A program made the position numbers and the translations under genes. The notes beneath the pieces were generated by a model. It worked only from the letters and a program-made list of their open reading frames with translations. It had not been told where the DNA came from and did no database searches. Positions 1-6,730 of a DNA stretch of 64,000 nt are shown in pieces (position 1 is the stretch's first letter; each line of letters opens with the position of its first letter). Origin of the DNA: Desulfogranum mediterraneum DSM 13871 (GTDB lineage Bacteria; Desulfobacterota; Desulfobulbia; Desulfobulbales; Desulfobulbaceae); assembly GCF_000429965.1 (NCBI RefSeq), contig NZ_AUCW01000022.1, positions 1-64,000 on the forward strand, written 5' to 3'.

Positions 1-90
1 ATCATTGCCGCTCCGACGAGCGTCACTTTGGCCCATTCTCACGACAACAATATCGCAGCTCCCTTGGGTGCTCGATTCGGGCTCAGGGCG

Positions 91-140
91 TTGGGAGATT
101 CGGATAGACCAGAAAAAATGGGTCTATCCGAATCTCCCAA
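91..140. repeat. Perfect 20-bp inverted repeat with 10-nt loop
   Basis: Arm 91-110 (ttgggagattcggatagacc) is the exact reverse complement of 121-140, with agaaaaaatg between. No T-run follows on either strand, so it is not a standard intrinsic terminator. The right part, reading aaatgggt...ccgaatctccc, resembles the end of the direct repeat near 1107-1138. It lies just before the first gene of the accessory stretch and could be an element end, a cruciform, or a hairpin in that gene's leader. Confidence 0.9.
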
Positions 141-184
141 CAGAGGTGGTCAAACCTTCACAACATCCCTCTTTTTCCAGGACT

Positions 185-958
185 ATGATCGATCAGGTAA
201 GCACCATTTTTCCCCATAAATACTCTGAATCCGAGTTGAAAACTTTTAGCGAACAGCTGTTCAAGTTGCACTGTAAAATCTTCGCCGGAGTCGACAAGGA
301 AGCTTTTGAACATTACGTTGTTAAATCACCAGCCTCCTTTACCAAAATCCGTATTTTAAAGAGCAAGGGGATATGGGTAGGGTATGTGGCTGTGCATTAT
401 TTTACTGTTCATCTTGAAGGAAGAGGTATTGTTGTCCTGAGGGGTGAAATCGGGGTGCTGAGAGAATACCGGAAACAAATTAACGCCACAAAGATTGTTA
501 TCCACGAGGCTTTACGGTGTAAGTTGAAAAACATCGGCAAAAAGGTCATGGTTCTCGGTTGTTTTGTGAATCCTGTCATGTATTACGCTTTAGCCAAACT
601 GCTCTATGAGATTTACCCGAACTACCGCAGACCAACGCCAATAGCAGTTATCAGGCTCATGGAAAAGCTGGCAGGAATTTTCCATCTTGAAAAGGTCAAC
701 GAGGAAAATCCATTCGTTCGACGAGTCGGTTGGCAGGTGAGAGAGCAACTTGATGAGCATAGGGCTGCGGCACACAGCAACAAGTCCGAAATCTTATTTT
801 TTATTCAACAAAACCCCTGTTACAACAAAGGGTATGGACTAGAAATCATCGCACCTGTTACCTTTGCCAACCTGTTTATCTCATTCTACAATTCAATTAT
901 CGTACAACTGAAACCTCAGTGGCGATACTTTAAAAACCTGTTTGAGGTTTCAGCCTAG
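185..958 (+). CDS. GNAT-like hypothetical protein
   Basis: This is a 257-residue protein if it begins at the ATG at 185 (MIDQVSTIFPH...). The frame stays open upstream to position 5, but that part covers the perfect inverted repeat at 91-140 and has no protein-like composition, so the shorter form is preferred; its AGGA is only two bases from the ATG. The central part has an alternating strand pattern followed by VLRGEIGVLREYRKQ, which resembles the acetyl-CoA-binding motif A region of GNAT acyltransferases. No signal peptide is seen. Codon use is more AT-rich than in the core genes to the right, suggesting acquisition by transfer. The GNAT assignment is a fold-level guess; the substrate is unknown. 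Confidence 0.5.
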   Translation: MIDQVSTIFPHKYSESELKTFSEQLFKLHCKIFAGVDKEAFEHYVVKSPASFTKIRILKSKGIWVGYVAVHYFTVHLEGRGIVVLRGEIGVLREYRKQINATKIVIHEALRCKLKNIGKKVMVLGCFVNPVMYYALAKLLYEIYPNYRRPTPIAVIRLMEKLAGIFHLEKVNEENPFVRRVGWQVREQLDEHRAAAHSNKSEILFFIQQNPCYNKGYGLEIIAPVTFANLFISFYNSIIVQLKPQWRYFKNLFEVSA

Positions 959-1077
959 CGCAATGACGTGTCTGGCTTAGAGGGGTTCTGCTTGTAAACC
1001 GAGACACTCCATAAAAAATAAGAAATGGCTAAGAGCTATTGAAGCAGGAAACATCCCTCTTAGCAGTCATGATTTCC

Positions 1078-1119
1078 TGGAAAAAGGTTGACTCGATTTC
1101 AGGATGAAGAAATGGGTAT
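1078..1119 (+). repeat. Direct repeat, copy 1 (42 bp)
   Basis: This stretch matches 1913-1954 at 39 of 42 positions (core gatttcaggatgaagaaatg). It is followed by ccgaatctccc at 1128-1138, which also ends the hairpin at 91-140. It sits about 75 bp before the Cys-rich gene, as the second copy sits before the HD-domain gene. It may be a recombination scar or a transposase remnant: read on the minus strand, both copies give a YPFLHPEI peptide. Confidence 0.85.
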
Positions 1120-1194
1120 CGTCTCACCGAATCTCCCGCTTACAGAATAAGGCAGAATAACTGGCTGGACGCAAACAGGACAAAAGGATTAGAC

Positions 1195-1752
1195 ATGAAA
1201 TACATAGAAGGTGGTCGATTCGGAAGAATCACCAAACACTTACGGAAACAAGGACATGAAAAGGAGATGGAAGAAATCCTCTATGATTCCAAAAAATTTC
1301 CCAAATTGAAAAAGCCCGAACAAACCAAATATGTTGAAACTGTGATCAGTAGAATGGAGGAGATCATTGGCAAAAAAAATTCCGAAAAAGTTCTCTTTGA
1401 ATGCGGAGCACAATGCTGCGGTAAATCGTGGTCAAACTTTGTCAAGCGTATTTGGAATCAATCCGATTCAACAACCGACTTTTTGAAAAAACTGAATAAA
1501 GAAGAGGAAAAGTACCACACTCATTTCACCTATGATACAGAGAGAAATTCAATCACAGTAGCAAGAAGCAAATGCATATGCGGCCTGATAAACAAGGGAA
1601 ACCGCTTCAGAGAAAATAACAGTTACTGCAAATGTAGCATTGGACACATGTTCGCTTTTTTCAACGCCGTGCTCAAAGTCAAGAAGATAGAGATACAGCA
1701 ATCGATATATTCAGGTTCTGAAAAATGCAAATGGAAAGTCCAACTCAACTAA
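1195..1752 (+). CDS. Cys-rich hypothetical protein
   Basis: A 185-residue soluble, lysine-rich protein. Two cysteine clusters stand out: CGAQCCGKSW near residues 69-78, and a C-terminal CICG followed about a dozen residues later by YCKCSIGH. This spaced CxC/CxxC arrangement with a final hydrophobic helix (MFAFFNAVLKV) is reminiscent of small uncharacterised DUF families thought to bind a metal or small molecule, but no family can be named with certainty. No membrane segment or signal peptide is visible. The gene is strongly AT-rich next to its genomic surroundings and stands alone between two copies of a direct repeat. It is probably horizontally acquired cargo of unknown function. Confidence 0.65.
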   Translation: MKYIEGGRFGRITKHLRKQGHEKEMEEILYDSKKFPKLKKPEQTKYVETVISRMEEIIGKKNSEKVLFECGAQCCGKSWSNFVKRIWNQSDSTTDFLKKLNKEEEKYHTHFTYDTERNSITVARSKCICGLINKGNRFRENNSYCKCSIGHMFAFFNAVLKVKKIEIQQSIYSGSEKCKWKVQLN

Positions 1753-2140
1753 TTTTAGCCAACAACACGACACGCTGACACATCAGAAAACAAACGACAG
1801 CTTTGAACATCCGCCTAAAGTGAAGGTCTTTGTTGATTAGTTGCGTATTGGCAAAGGATCCAGGGTAACCAAATAGGGAATTACCGTCTGACCGGGACCG
1901 GTTCTGATTACATGGAAACAGCTTGACCCGATTTCAGGATGAAGAAATGGGTATGTGTCCCCGGGGCTGCTGCCTTTGAGCACCGGCTTGCCGCCCTGGC
2001 GGCGAATCCGGGATCCGATGACCTTCATCCCTGGAACATCAACCAAATGCCTGGCGTAAAGCTTCCCCACGGCTTGCCCTTGACTGAAAAATCTAATCTT
2101 CCAAATCACCCATTAGACAAAAAATGAGCATATACGAGCC
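1753..2140. other. Intergenic stretch with possible mobile-element remnant
   Basis: This interval has no convincing gene. It contains the second copy of the 42-bp direct repeat and then a GC-rich patch (about 1960-2060) unlike the AT-rich genes on either side. Read on the minus strand from 2109 to 1837 it is open for 90 codons (GSRIRRQGGKPV..., YPFLHPEI), which might be a decayed transposase or other element gene. No family could be recognised, so it is recorded only as a probable remnant. Confidence 0.35.
1913..1954 (+). repeat. Direct repeat, copy 2 (42 bp)
   Basis: This is the second copy of the repeat at 1078-1119, 835 bp away; the last 32 bases differ at a single position (actcg versus acccg). 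Downstream of the shared core the two copies diverge completely, which fits a junction between different cargo modules or independent fragments of one element. Confidence 0.85.
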
Positions 2141-2737
2141 ATGAGACCTGAGCAAATTATTAACTTTATCCAAGTAATTGAATCATTTAAAACATGCGAG
2201 AGAACATGCCGAACGACGGGCAAAAATAGGTTCGAAAGTGACGCCGAACATTCCTGGCACCTGGCACTATTTTTAATGTTAATTGAAAGCGATTTTAAAA
2301 ACGTAGATTCTTTAAAGTTACTTAAACTTGCCTTGATACACGACCTTCCTGAAATTTACGCAGGAGACACTAATCCATACAGAGATGACACTAAAAACAA
2401 GGAAGAAAACGAGGCAAATGCAGCAAAAAAGTTATTTTCAAACTTAGCAACTGAGGATAACTTACATTTCAACTCTTTATTTCAAGAATATATCGACCAG
2501 AACACTACAGAGTCCAAAATTGTAAAGTCGGCCGACAAGCTCATGCCACTCATTCAAAACTTATGCACAAACGAATCACATTCTTCTTACAGAGAGAAGC
2601 AAGTAACTTACCAAGAAGCAAAAAACTATATGGATGAATATTTTACATCAGACGATATACTGAAAGATTTTTATGAGATACTGATTTCAAGAGCTGACAC
2701 CGCAGGAGTTTTTTTTGATAAAAAGGCAGACACATAA
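2141..2737 (+). CDS. HD-domain hydrolase, YfbR/HDDC2-type 5'-deoxynucleotidase-like
   Basis: A 198-residue HD-superfamily phosphohydrolase. The metal-binding signature is clear: AEHSWHLA (His37), then LIHDLPEIYAGD (His68-Asp69), then KSADKLMPLIQNL with the third-site Asp. The order and the DLPEIYAGD segment match the HD_3 group that includes YfbR and HDDC2, which dephosphorylate deoxynucleoside 5'-monophosphates using a divalent metal. The full domain is present and the length is normal for the group. The gene is AT-rich and alone, preceded by a direct-repeat copy and followed by strong hairpins, so it appears to be accessory cargo. Nucleotide-removing HD enzymes can act in phage defence, but nothing here shows that role. 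Substrate specificity is inferred from the family. Confidence 0.85.
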   Translation: MRPEQIINFIQVIESFKTCERTCRTTGKNRFESDAEHSWHLALFLMLIESDFKNVDSLKLLKLALIHDLPEIYAGDTNPYRDDTKNKEENEANAAKKLFSNLATEDNLHFNSLFQEYIDQNTTESKIVKSADKLMPLIQNLCTNESHSSYREKQVTYQEAKNYMDEYFTSDDILKDFYEILISRADTAGVFFDKKADT

Positions 2738-2843
2738 CAATAAAGTATCTATCTAAAAACAGTTAAAACCTGAACCCTGGCTGGCCCAAAGCAACCAGCT
2801 TAATTCAAATATAAAAATATTAAATTCTCATCTTCACTGCTAA

Positions 2844-2884
2844 TTAGTCAGCCACTCCCGCTTAAAGCGGGAGTGGCTGACTAA
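2844..2884. repeat. 41-bp near-perfect palindrome
   Basis: Arm 2844-2863 (ttagtcagccactcccgctt) is exactly complementary to 2865-2884, with a single a in the centre. It could extrude as a cruciform. There is no T-run, so it is unlikely to be a simple terminator. It may mark an element end or an integration boundary. Confidence 0.9.
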
Positions 2885-2935
2885 GAGAGGGCCAACCTCC
2901 CGGCAACCCCTTTTCCGTACCTGATTGACCAACCA

Positions 2936-2958
2936 CTGAGCAAGCCTTGCTTGCTCAG
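2936..2958. repeat. Hairpin with 10-bp perfect arms
   Basis: ctgagcaagc (2936-2945) pairs with gcttgctcag (2949-2958) across a 3-nt loop. It is part of a cluster of three hairpins between the HD gene and glmS. Confidence 0.85.
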
Positions 2959-3015
2959 CAAAATATCTACCTCCCCCCCCAAATTCCGGAGTCTGCAAGG
3001 GTGCCCAAATTTGCG

Positions 3016-3063
3016 CGCTTTTCATTGACCGCTAGAGTAAGGCTCTGCGGTCAATGAAAAGCG
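3016..3063 (-). repeat. Hairpin downstream of glmS, 17-bp perfect arms
   Basis: 3016-3032 (cgcttttcattgaccgc) pairs perfectly with 3047-3063; the stem can extend inward through agag/ctct with one bulge. It starts about 30 bp past the glmS stop codon and could end glmS transcription, but the U-tract of an intrinsic terminator is missing. Confidence 0.8.
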
Positions 3064-3094
3064 TGTGAAGGTGGTGCGCCTTTGAAGGCTCCTA

Positions 3095-4933
3095 CTATTC
3101 GACGGTGACGCTTTTGGCCAAATTCCGCGGCTGATCAACATCACAACCCCTGCGATGGGCGATCTCATAGGAGAGCAGCTGGGCCGGAATGGTATAGAGC
3201 AGCGGATTGAGATCCTCCAGCACCTCGGGCAGGTAGAGCACATCCTCGGAGAGCCCGGCCAGGTGTTGGTCGCCACCCGTGCCGATCAGCACCAGCCGTC
3301 CCTGGCGGGCCTTGATCTCCTCCAGGTTGGAGACCGTCTTCTGGTAGACCCCGTCCCGGGGCACCAGGCCCAGGACCGGCATATCATCATCGATCAGGGC
3401 AATGGGCCCGTGCTTCAACTCTCCGGCTGCATAGCCCTCGGCATGGATATAGGAAATCTCCTTGAGCTTGAGCGCCCCCTCCAGAGCGATGGGGAAGTTG
3501 ACCCCGCGGCCGACAAAAAGAAAGTCCCTGGCCGTGTAATATTTTTCGATCAGGGCCCGGATCTCTTTCTGGAGCCGGGGCAGCTCGGCCTCGATCACCC
3601 CGCAGAGAGCGATCAGACCACTGCCATACTCCCGGCGAAGCGCACTGTCCATGGTACCCCTGACCTGACCCAGGTAGAGGGTGAAGAGAAAGAGGGCAGC
3701 CAGCTGGGAGGTGAAGGCCTTGGTCGAGGCCACCCCGATCTCGGGTCCGGCATGGGTATAGATCACCCCATCCGCCTCACGGGTCATGGTGGAGCCCACC
3801 ACGTTACAGATGGTCAGGACCTTGGCACCCAGGGAGGAGGCCCTCCGGATCCCGGCCAGGGTATCGGCGGTCTCACCGGACTGGGAGATGGCAATGGTCA
3901 GCACCCGCTCGTTGAGCAGCAGGTGGCGGTAGCGAAACTCCGAGGCAATATCCACCTCCACCGGGATACCCACCCACTTCTCCAGCCAGTACTTGGCCAC
4001 CAGGGCCGCGTGCCAGGAGGTGCCGCAGGCCACCAGGGAGATCCGTTCAAGCTGGCGGATGTCTGCCTCGTCAAGGCCGATCTCGGGCAGCTCCACCAGC
4101 CCGGTATCCGGGATGATCCGGCCGCTGACCGTATTGAGGATGGCCTGGGGCTGTTCAAAGATCTCCTTGAGCATGAAGTGCCTGAAACCCGCCTTTTCGG
4201 CCATGGCAGCGTTCCAGTCGATGGTGGTGACGGCCTTGTCCAACAGCTGCGCATCATCCACCCGGCTGATGGTATAGCGCCCCTTCTCCAGCACGGCCAG
4301 CTCCATGTCATCCAGGAAGATCACCTCACGGGTGTAGGGCAAGAGCGCCGGGATGTCCGAGGCGATGAAACAGGCCTCCTCACCCACGCCCATGACCAGA
4401 GGGCTCTGGTTTCTGGCCGCCACCAGCAGCTCCGGCTCCCTGGCCCAGAGCACACCGACCGCGTAGGAGCCTTCCACCTCGGCCAGGGCTGCCCGGACCG
4501 CAGCCACCAGGTCATCCTCCAGGTGTTCTTCAATCAGGTGGGCCAGCACCTCGGTATCGGTCTCCGAGCTGAAGACATGCCCCTTGGCCGTCAGCTCACT
4601 GCGCAGGCTGCTGTAGTTCTCGATGATGCCGTTATGGACCACCACCAGCTCACCGCTGCAGTCGGTATGGGGATGGGCGTTGTCCTTGGTGGGCGCGCCG
4701 TGGGTGGCCCAGCGGGTATGGCCGATGCCGGTGCCGCTGGCAACCCCGATATGTTCGTCCACCACCTCCTCCAAATTGACCAGCTTACCCTTGGCCCGAA
4801 ATCGCTGCAACTGCCCCTGGTGGTGATAGACCAGGCCGGCTGAATCATAGCCCCGGTACTCAAGCCGACGCAATCCCTCGAGAAGAATCGGCACTACCCT
4901 GCGTGGTCCTACATAACCGACTATTCCGCACAT
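3095..4933 (-). CDS. glmS: Glutamine--fructose-6-phosphate aminotransferase (isomerizing)
   Basis: GlmS makes glucosamine-6-phosphate from fructose-6-phosphate and glutamine, the first step toward UDP-GlcNAc for peptidoglycan and lipopolysaccharide. The start is set at 4933 so that the protein begins MCGIVGYVG, because Cys2 must become the N-terminal nucleophile of the glutaminase domain; an upstream in-frame ATG would add 17 residues and block this. AGCAGGA precedes this start. The 612 residues comprise an N-terminal class II glutamine amidotransferase domain and two SIS sugar-isomerase domains (SGETADT; SQSGETAD region near residue 350). The C terminus, RNLAKSVTVE, is the conserved peptide whose codons form the Tn7 TnsD target site. 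Downstream of it lies the AT-rich accessory stretch at 1-3000. Confidence 0.97.
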   Translation of the reverse strand: MCGIVGYVGPRRVVPILLEGLRRLEYRGYDSAGLVYHHQGQLQRFRAKGKLVNLEEVVDEHIGVASGTGIGHTRWATHGAPTKDNAHPHTDCSGELVVVHNGIIENYSSLRSELTAKGHVFSSETDTEVLAHLIEEHLEDDLVAAVRAALAEVEGSYAVGVLWAREPELLVAARNQSPLVMGVGEEACFIASDIPALLPYTREVIFLDDMELAVLEKGRYTISRVDDAQLLDKAVTTIDWNAAMAEKAGFRHFMLKEIFEQPQAILNTVSGRIIPDTGLVELPEIGLDEADIRQLERISLVACGTSWHAALVAKYWLEKWVGIPVEVDIASEFRYRHLLLNERVLTIAISQSGETADTLAGIRRASSLGAKVLTICNVVGSTMTREADGVIYTHAGPEIGVASTKAFTSQLAALFLFTLYLGQVRGTMDSALRREYGSGLIALCGVIEAELPRLQKEIRALIEKYYTARDFLFVGRGVNFPIALEGALKLKEISYIHAEGYAAGELKHGPIALIDDDMPVLGLVPRDGVYQKTVSNLEEIKARQGRLVLIGTGGDQHLAGLSEDVLYLPEVLEDLNPLLYTIPAQLLSYEIAHRRGCDVDQPRNLAKSVTVE

Positions 4934-5432
4934 ATCCTGCTTCCCCTTGTTGGTAACCTTGTTATTAATGTACTCACTGTCCAAGAGCGGCTGCCTTGAT
5001 CCCCGTTGTTCTGCGCCAATGACGCTCCTTGAGACAGAGTGACGGCGGCAGGGCGGTCTGCCCGGCTCAACAACACCCTGGCCTGGTCATGGCAAAAAAA
5101 ACGGATTCTTGAAGTTAGCCTTCGGTAATTCGAGAACAATGTAAAAAATTATGGTATCACAGCAGGCAAATTATCGACAGACAAATATGGGGTGCCTTGA
5201 ATAATTGCCGGCAGGGAAAGCACGGTTTCAGACTCAATCTTTTAGCCAACAATATTAAAAAGATAAGCCGGAGAAACTGTTCCCGGGCACCCGGGGCCCT
5301 GCTGAGCAGGGCGGGCAGACCATCCCCTCTCAGGGGGGATGACTCCCCATCGACGCCGGTGCAAAAATCATTTTGCATGCACAAAAAAAACACTGTATCC
5401 TTAACCAAACATCTAACCAAGGAATATTCCGC
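4934..5432. other. glmS-pyrE divergent intergenic region with stacked hairpins
   Basis: This region should carry the promoters of the divergent glmS and pyrE genes. No confident -35/-10 pair was found. The 100 bases before pyrE hold several compact inverted repeats: CCCTGC/GCAGGG at 5297-5311, ATCCCC/GGGGAT at 5322-5340 and TGCAAAA/TTTTGCA at 5360-5377. These may form a structured pyrE leader. A CGGGCAGACC decamer occurs inverted near 5060 and again near 5313. No gene is supported. Confidence 0.5.
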
Positions 5433-5990
5433 ATGAATGAACGACAGCGACTTCAAGAGCTGCTTCTCGACAAGTCCTACCGCCAGGGCACCTTTACCCT
5501 GACCTCGGGCAAGACCTCTGATTTTTACGTGGACGGCAAACAGACCACCCTGGACGCCGAGGGCGGCTACCTCTGCGGCCGACTGCTCTACAAGCTGATC
5601 CAGGACCACTCCGAAACCATCAGCGGAGTCGGCGGCATGACCCTGGGGGCCGATCCTCTGGTCACCGCGGTCTCCCTGGTCAGCCACCTGGCTGACAACC
5701 CTATTCCGGCCTTTATCGTCCGTAAGGAGGCCAAGGGCCATGGCACAGGAAACTATATTGAGGGTAAGAACAACCTGGCTCCCGGGGCCGTGGTCGCCCT
5801 GGTGGAGGATGTGGTGACCACCGGCGGCACCCTGCTCAAGGTGATTGAAAGGGTCGAAAACGAAGGCTTCAAGGTCGGCCTGGTGGCCACCATTGTCGAT
5901 CGCCAGGAGGGTGGCGCCGAGGTCCTGGCTGCCCAGGGCTACCCGCTGAAGGCGGTCTTTACCCGTGAACAACTCATTGGCAAGGGATAG
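5433..5990 (+). CDS. pyrE: Orotate phosphoribosyltransferase
   Basis: PyrE joins orotate to PRPP to form orotidine 5'-monophosphate in de novo pyrimidine synthesis. The 185-residue protein begins at the ATG at 5433 with AAGGA just upstream; 20 codons of open frame further upstream cover the hairpin-rich leader and are not used. Diagnostic segments are TLTSGKTSDFYVDGK near the N terminus, the catalytic loop RKEAKGHGTGNYIEG, and the PRPP-binding motif VVALVEDVVTTGGTL. Length is typical of the bacterial type. A tiny dual-CxxC gene starts three bases after its stop, then a PilZ gene, so the three are probably cotranscribed. The hairpins before the gene raise the possibility of leader-mediated control. 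Confidence 0.96.
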   Translation: MNERQRLQELLLDKSYRQGTFTLTSGKTSDFYVDGKQTTLDAEGGYLCGRLLYKLIQDHSETISGVGGMTLGADPLVTAVSLVSHLADNPIPAFIVRKEAKGHGTGNYIEGKNNLAPGAVVALVEDVVTTGGTLLKVIERVENEGFKVGLVATIVDRQEGGAEVLAAQGYPLKAVFTREQLIGKG

Positions 5991-5993
5991 ATC

Positions 5994-6164
5994 GTGAAGT
6001 GTCGAAAATGTGAAGGTACCCTGAAGGTCCTGCGTCGCTGTCGTCAGGTCCGGCTCCAGTGCAGCAGTTGCTGCCACGAGTACCGGATCCATGAGGTTGC
6101 CGCCGATCTGGATGCGGCAACCGAGGCGGAGCTGGAACGGTACACCGCCATCATCTATGACTGA
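5994..6164 (+). CDS. Small dual-CxxC zinc-ribbon-like protein
   Basis: A 56-residue reading frame starts at GTG 5994 and ends at TGA 6162-6164. It begins MKCRKCEGTLKVLRRCRQVR and continues with QCSSCCHEYRIHE, giving two CxxC pairs 17 residues apart, a compact zinc ribbon, followed by an acidic helix ending ERYTAIIYD. It sits three bases after pyrE and 14 before the PilZ gene, filling the space exactly. It resembles the short dual-CxxC (seleno)protein family of deltaproteobacteria, some members of which use selenocysteine; here the frame has no internal TGA, so it is the all-Cys form. Function unknown. Confidence 0.8.
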   Translation: MKCRKCEGTLKVLRRCRQVRLQCSSCCHEYRIHEVAADLDAATEAELERYTAIIYD

Positions 6165-6178
6165 GCTGCCCCGCTGCC

Positions 6179-6646
6179 ATGGCCACCGTTAAAGCGTACG
6201 TCCGTGCCAACCACACGGCCACCATCTCCTGTCCCGCCTGCGGCGCGACCAAGACCATCCAGCTCAATCAGCTGAAGAACCGCAGGCGGGCCATCAAGAT
6301 CCGCTGCCGCTGCCAGGCCGTGTTTGAGGTCCAGTTTGACTACCGCCACACCTTCCGCAAACTGGTGAACCTCCCCGGGACCTACCTGATCCTCCAGGGC
6401 GGTCAGGGCGGCGGGGTGATCCACATCCAAAACATCTCCAGGGGAGGGATCGGCTTCACCGTCTCCGGAATGCACCAGCTCCGTGCCGGCCTGCTTGTGG
6501 GGATCGAGTTTCAACTCAACGACAAGAAACAGACCATCATCAAGAAAAAGGCCGAGGTGCTCTCTGTGCAGCAGAACAAAATCGGCTGTCAGTTCAGTGA
6601 ACAGGGTGATATCGGTAAGGACCTGGGCTTTTTCCTCCGCTCCTGA
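6179..6646 (+). CDS. PilZ-domain protein with N-terminal zinc-finger-like segment
   Basis: A 155-residue protein. Residues about 15-50 hold CPACG followed by CRC, a short Cys cluster like a zinc finger. The rest is a PilZ domain: RHTFR supplies the RxxxR motif and NISRGG the [D/N]xSxxG motif, the two elements that bind cyclic di-GMP in the family, so binding is plausible. It has no membrane segment. It follows pyrE and the dual-CxxC gene in an apparent operon and converges with hflX. The output is unknown; a second PilZ domain occurs in the giant protein at 21091-26055 and a diguanylate cyclase lies at 58910. Confidence 0.88.
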   Translation: MATVKAYVRANHTATISCPACGATKTIQLNQLKNRRRAIKIRCRCQAVFEVQFDYRHTFRKLVNLPGTYLILQGGQGGGVIHIQNISRGGIGFTVSGMHQLRAGLLVGIEFQLNDKKQTIIKKKAEVLSVQQNKIGCQFSEQGDIGKDLGFFLRS

Positions 6647-6730
6647 GCCCCTGGCCAAGCCCCTTTAGAGGGACAAGGCCGGCCGACCTGAGTCAGCAGC
6701 GACCCTGTACCGCCCCCCTGTAAGCCCTCC

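Larger units (their letters stand above)
2738..3094. other. Hairpin-rich boundary between accessory genes and glmS
   Basis: No gene is seen. The first part is AT-rich like the HD gene. The rest holds three strong inverted repeats, listed separately, then a short spacer to the glmS stop codon. This is the side of glmS where Tn7-family elements insert, but no transposon-end pattern of repeated binding sites was recognised. Confidence 0.6.

Noticed and set aside
1078-1954. Integron attC-type recombination sites between the accessory genes
   Set aside because: The repeats lack the RYYYAAC/GTTRRRY core sites and the internal folding of attC, and no integrase is in view.
1837-2109. A 90-codon minus-strand frame as a real gene
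   Set aside because: It spans the repeat copy and a GC-rich patch, has no ribosome-binding site and no recognised domain; kept only as a possible remnant.
3060-3095. A Tn7 end just past the glmS stop
   Set aside because: No TGT...ACA end or repeated transposase-binding sites are visible at the expected 20-30 bp distance.
5994-6164. Selenocysteine in the dual-CxxC protein
   Set aside because: No in-frame TGA occurs before the terminal one; both motifs are Cys only.
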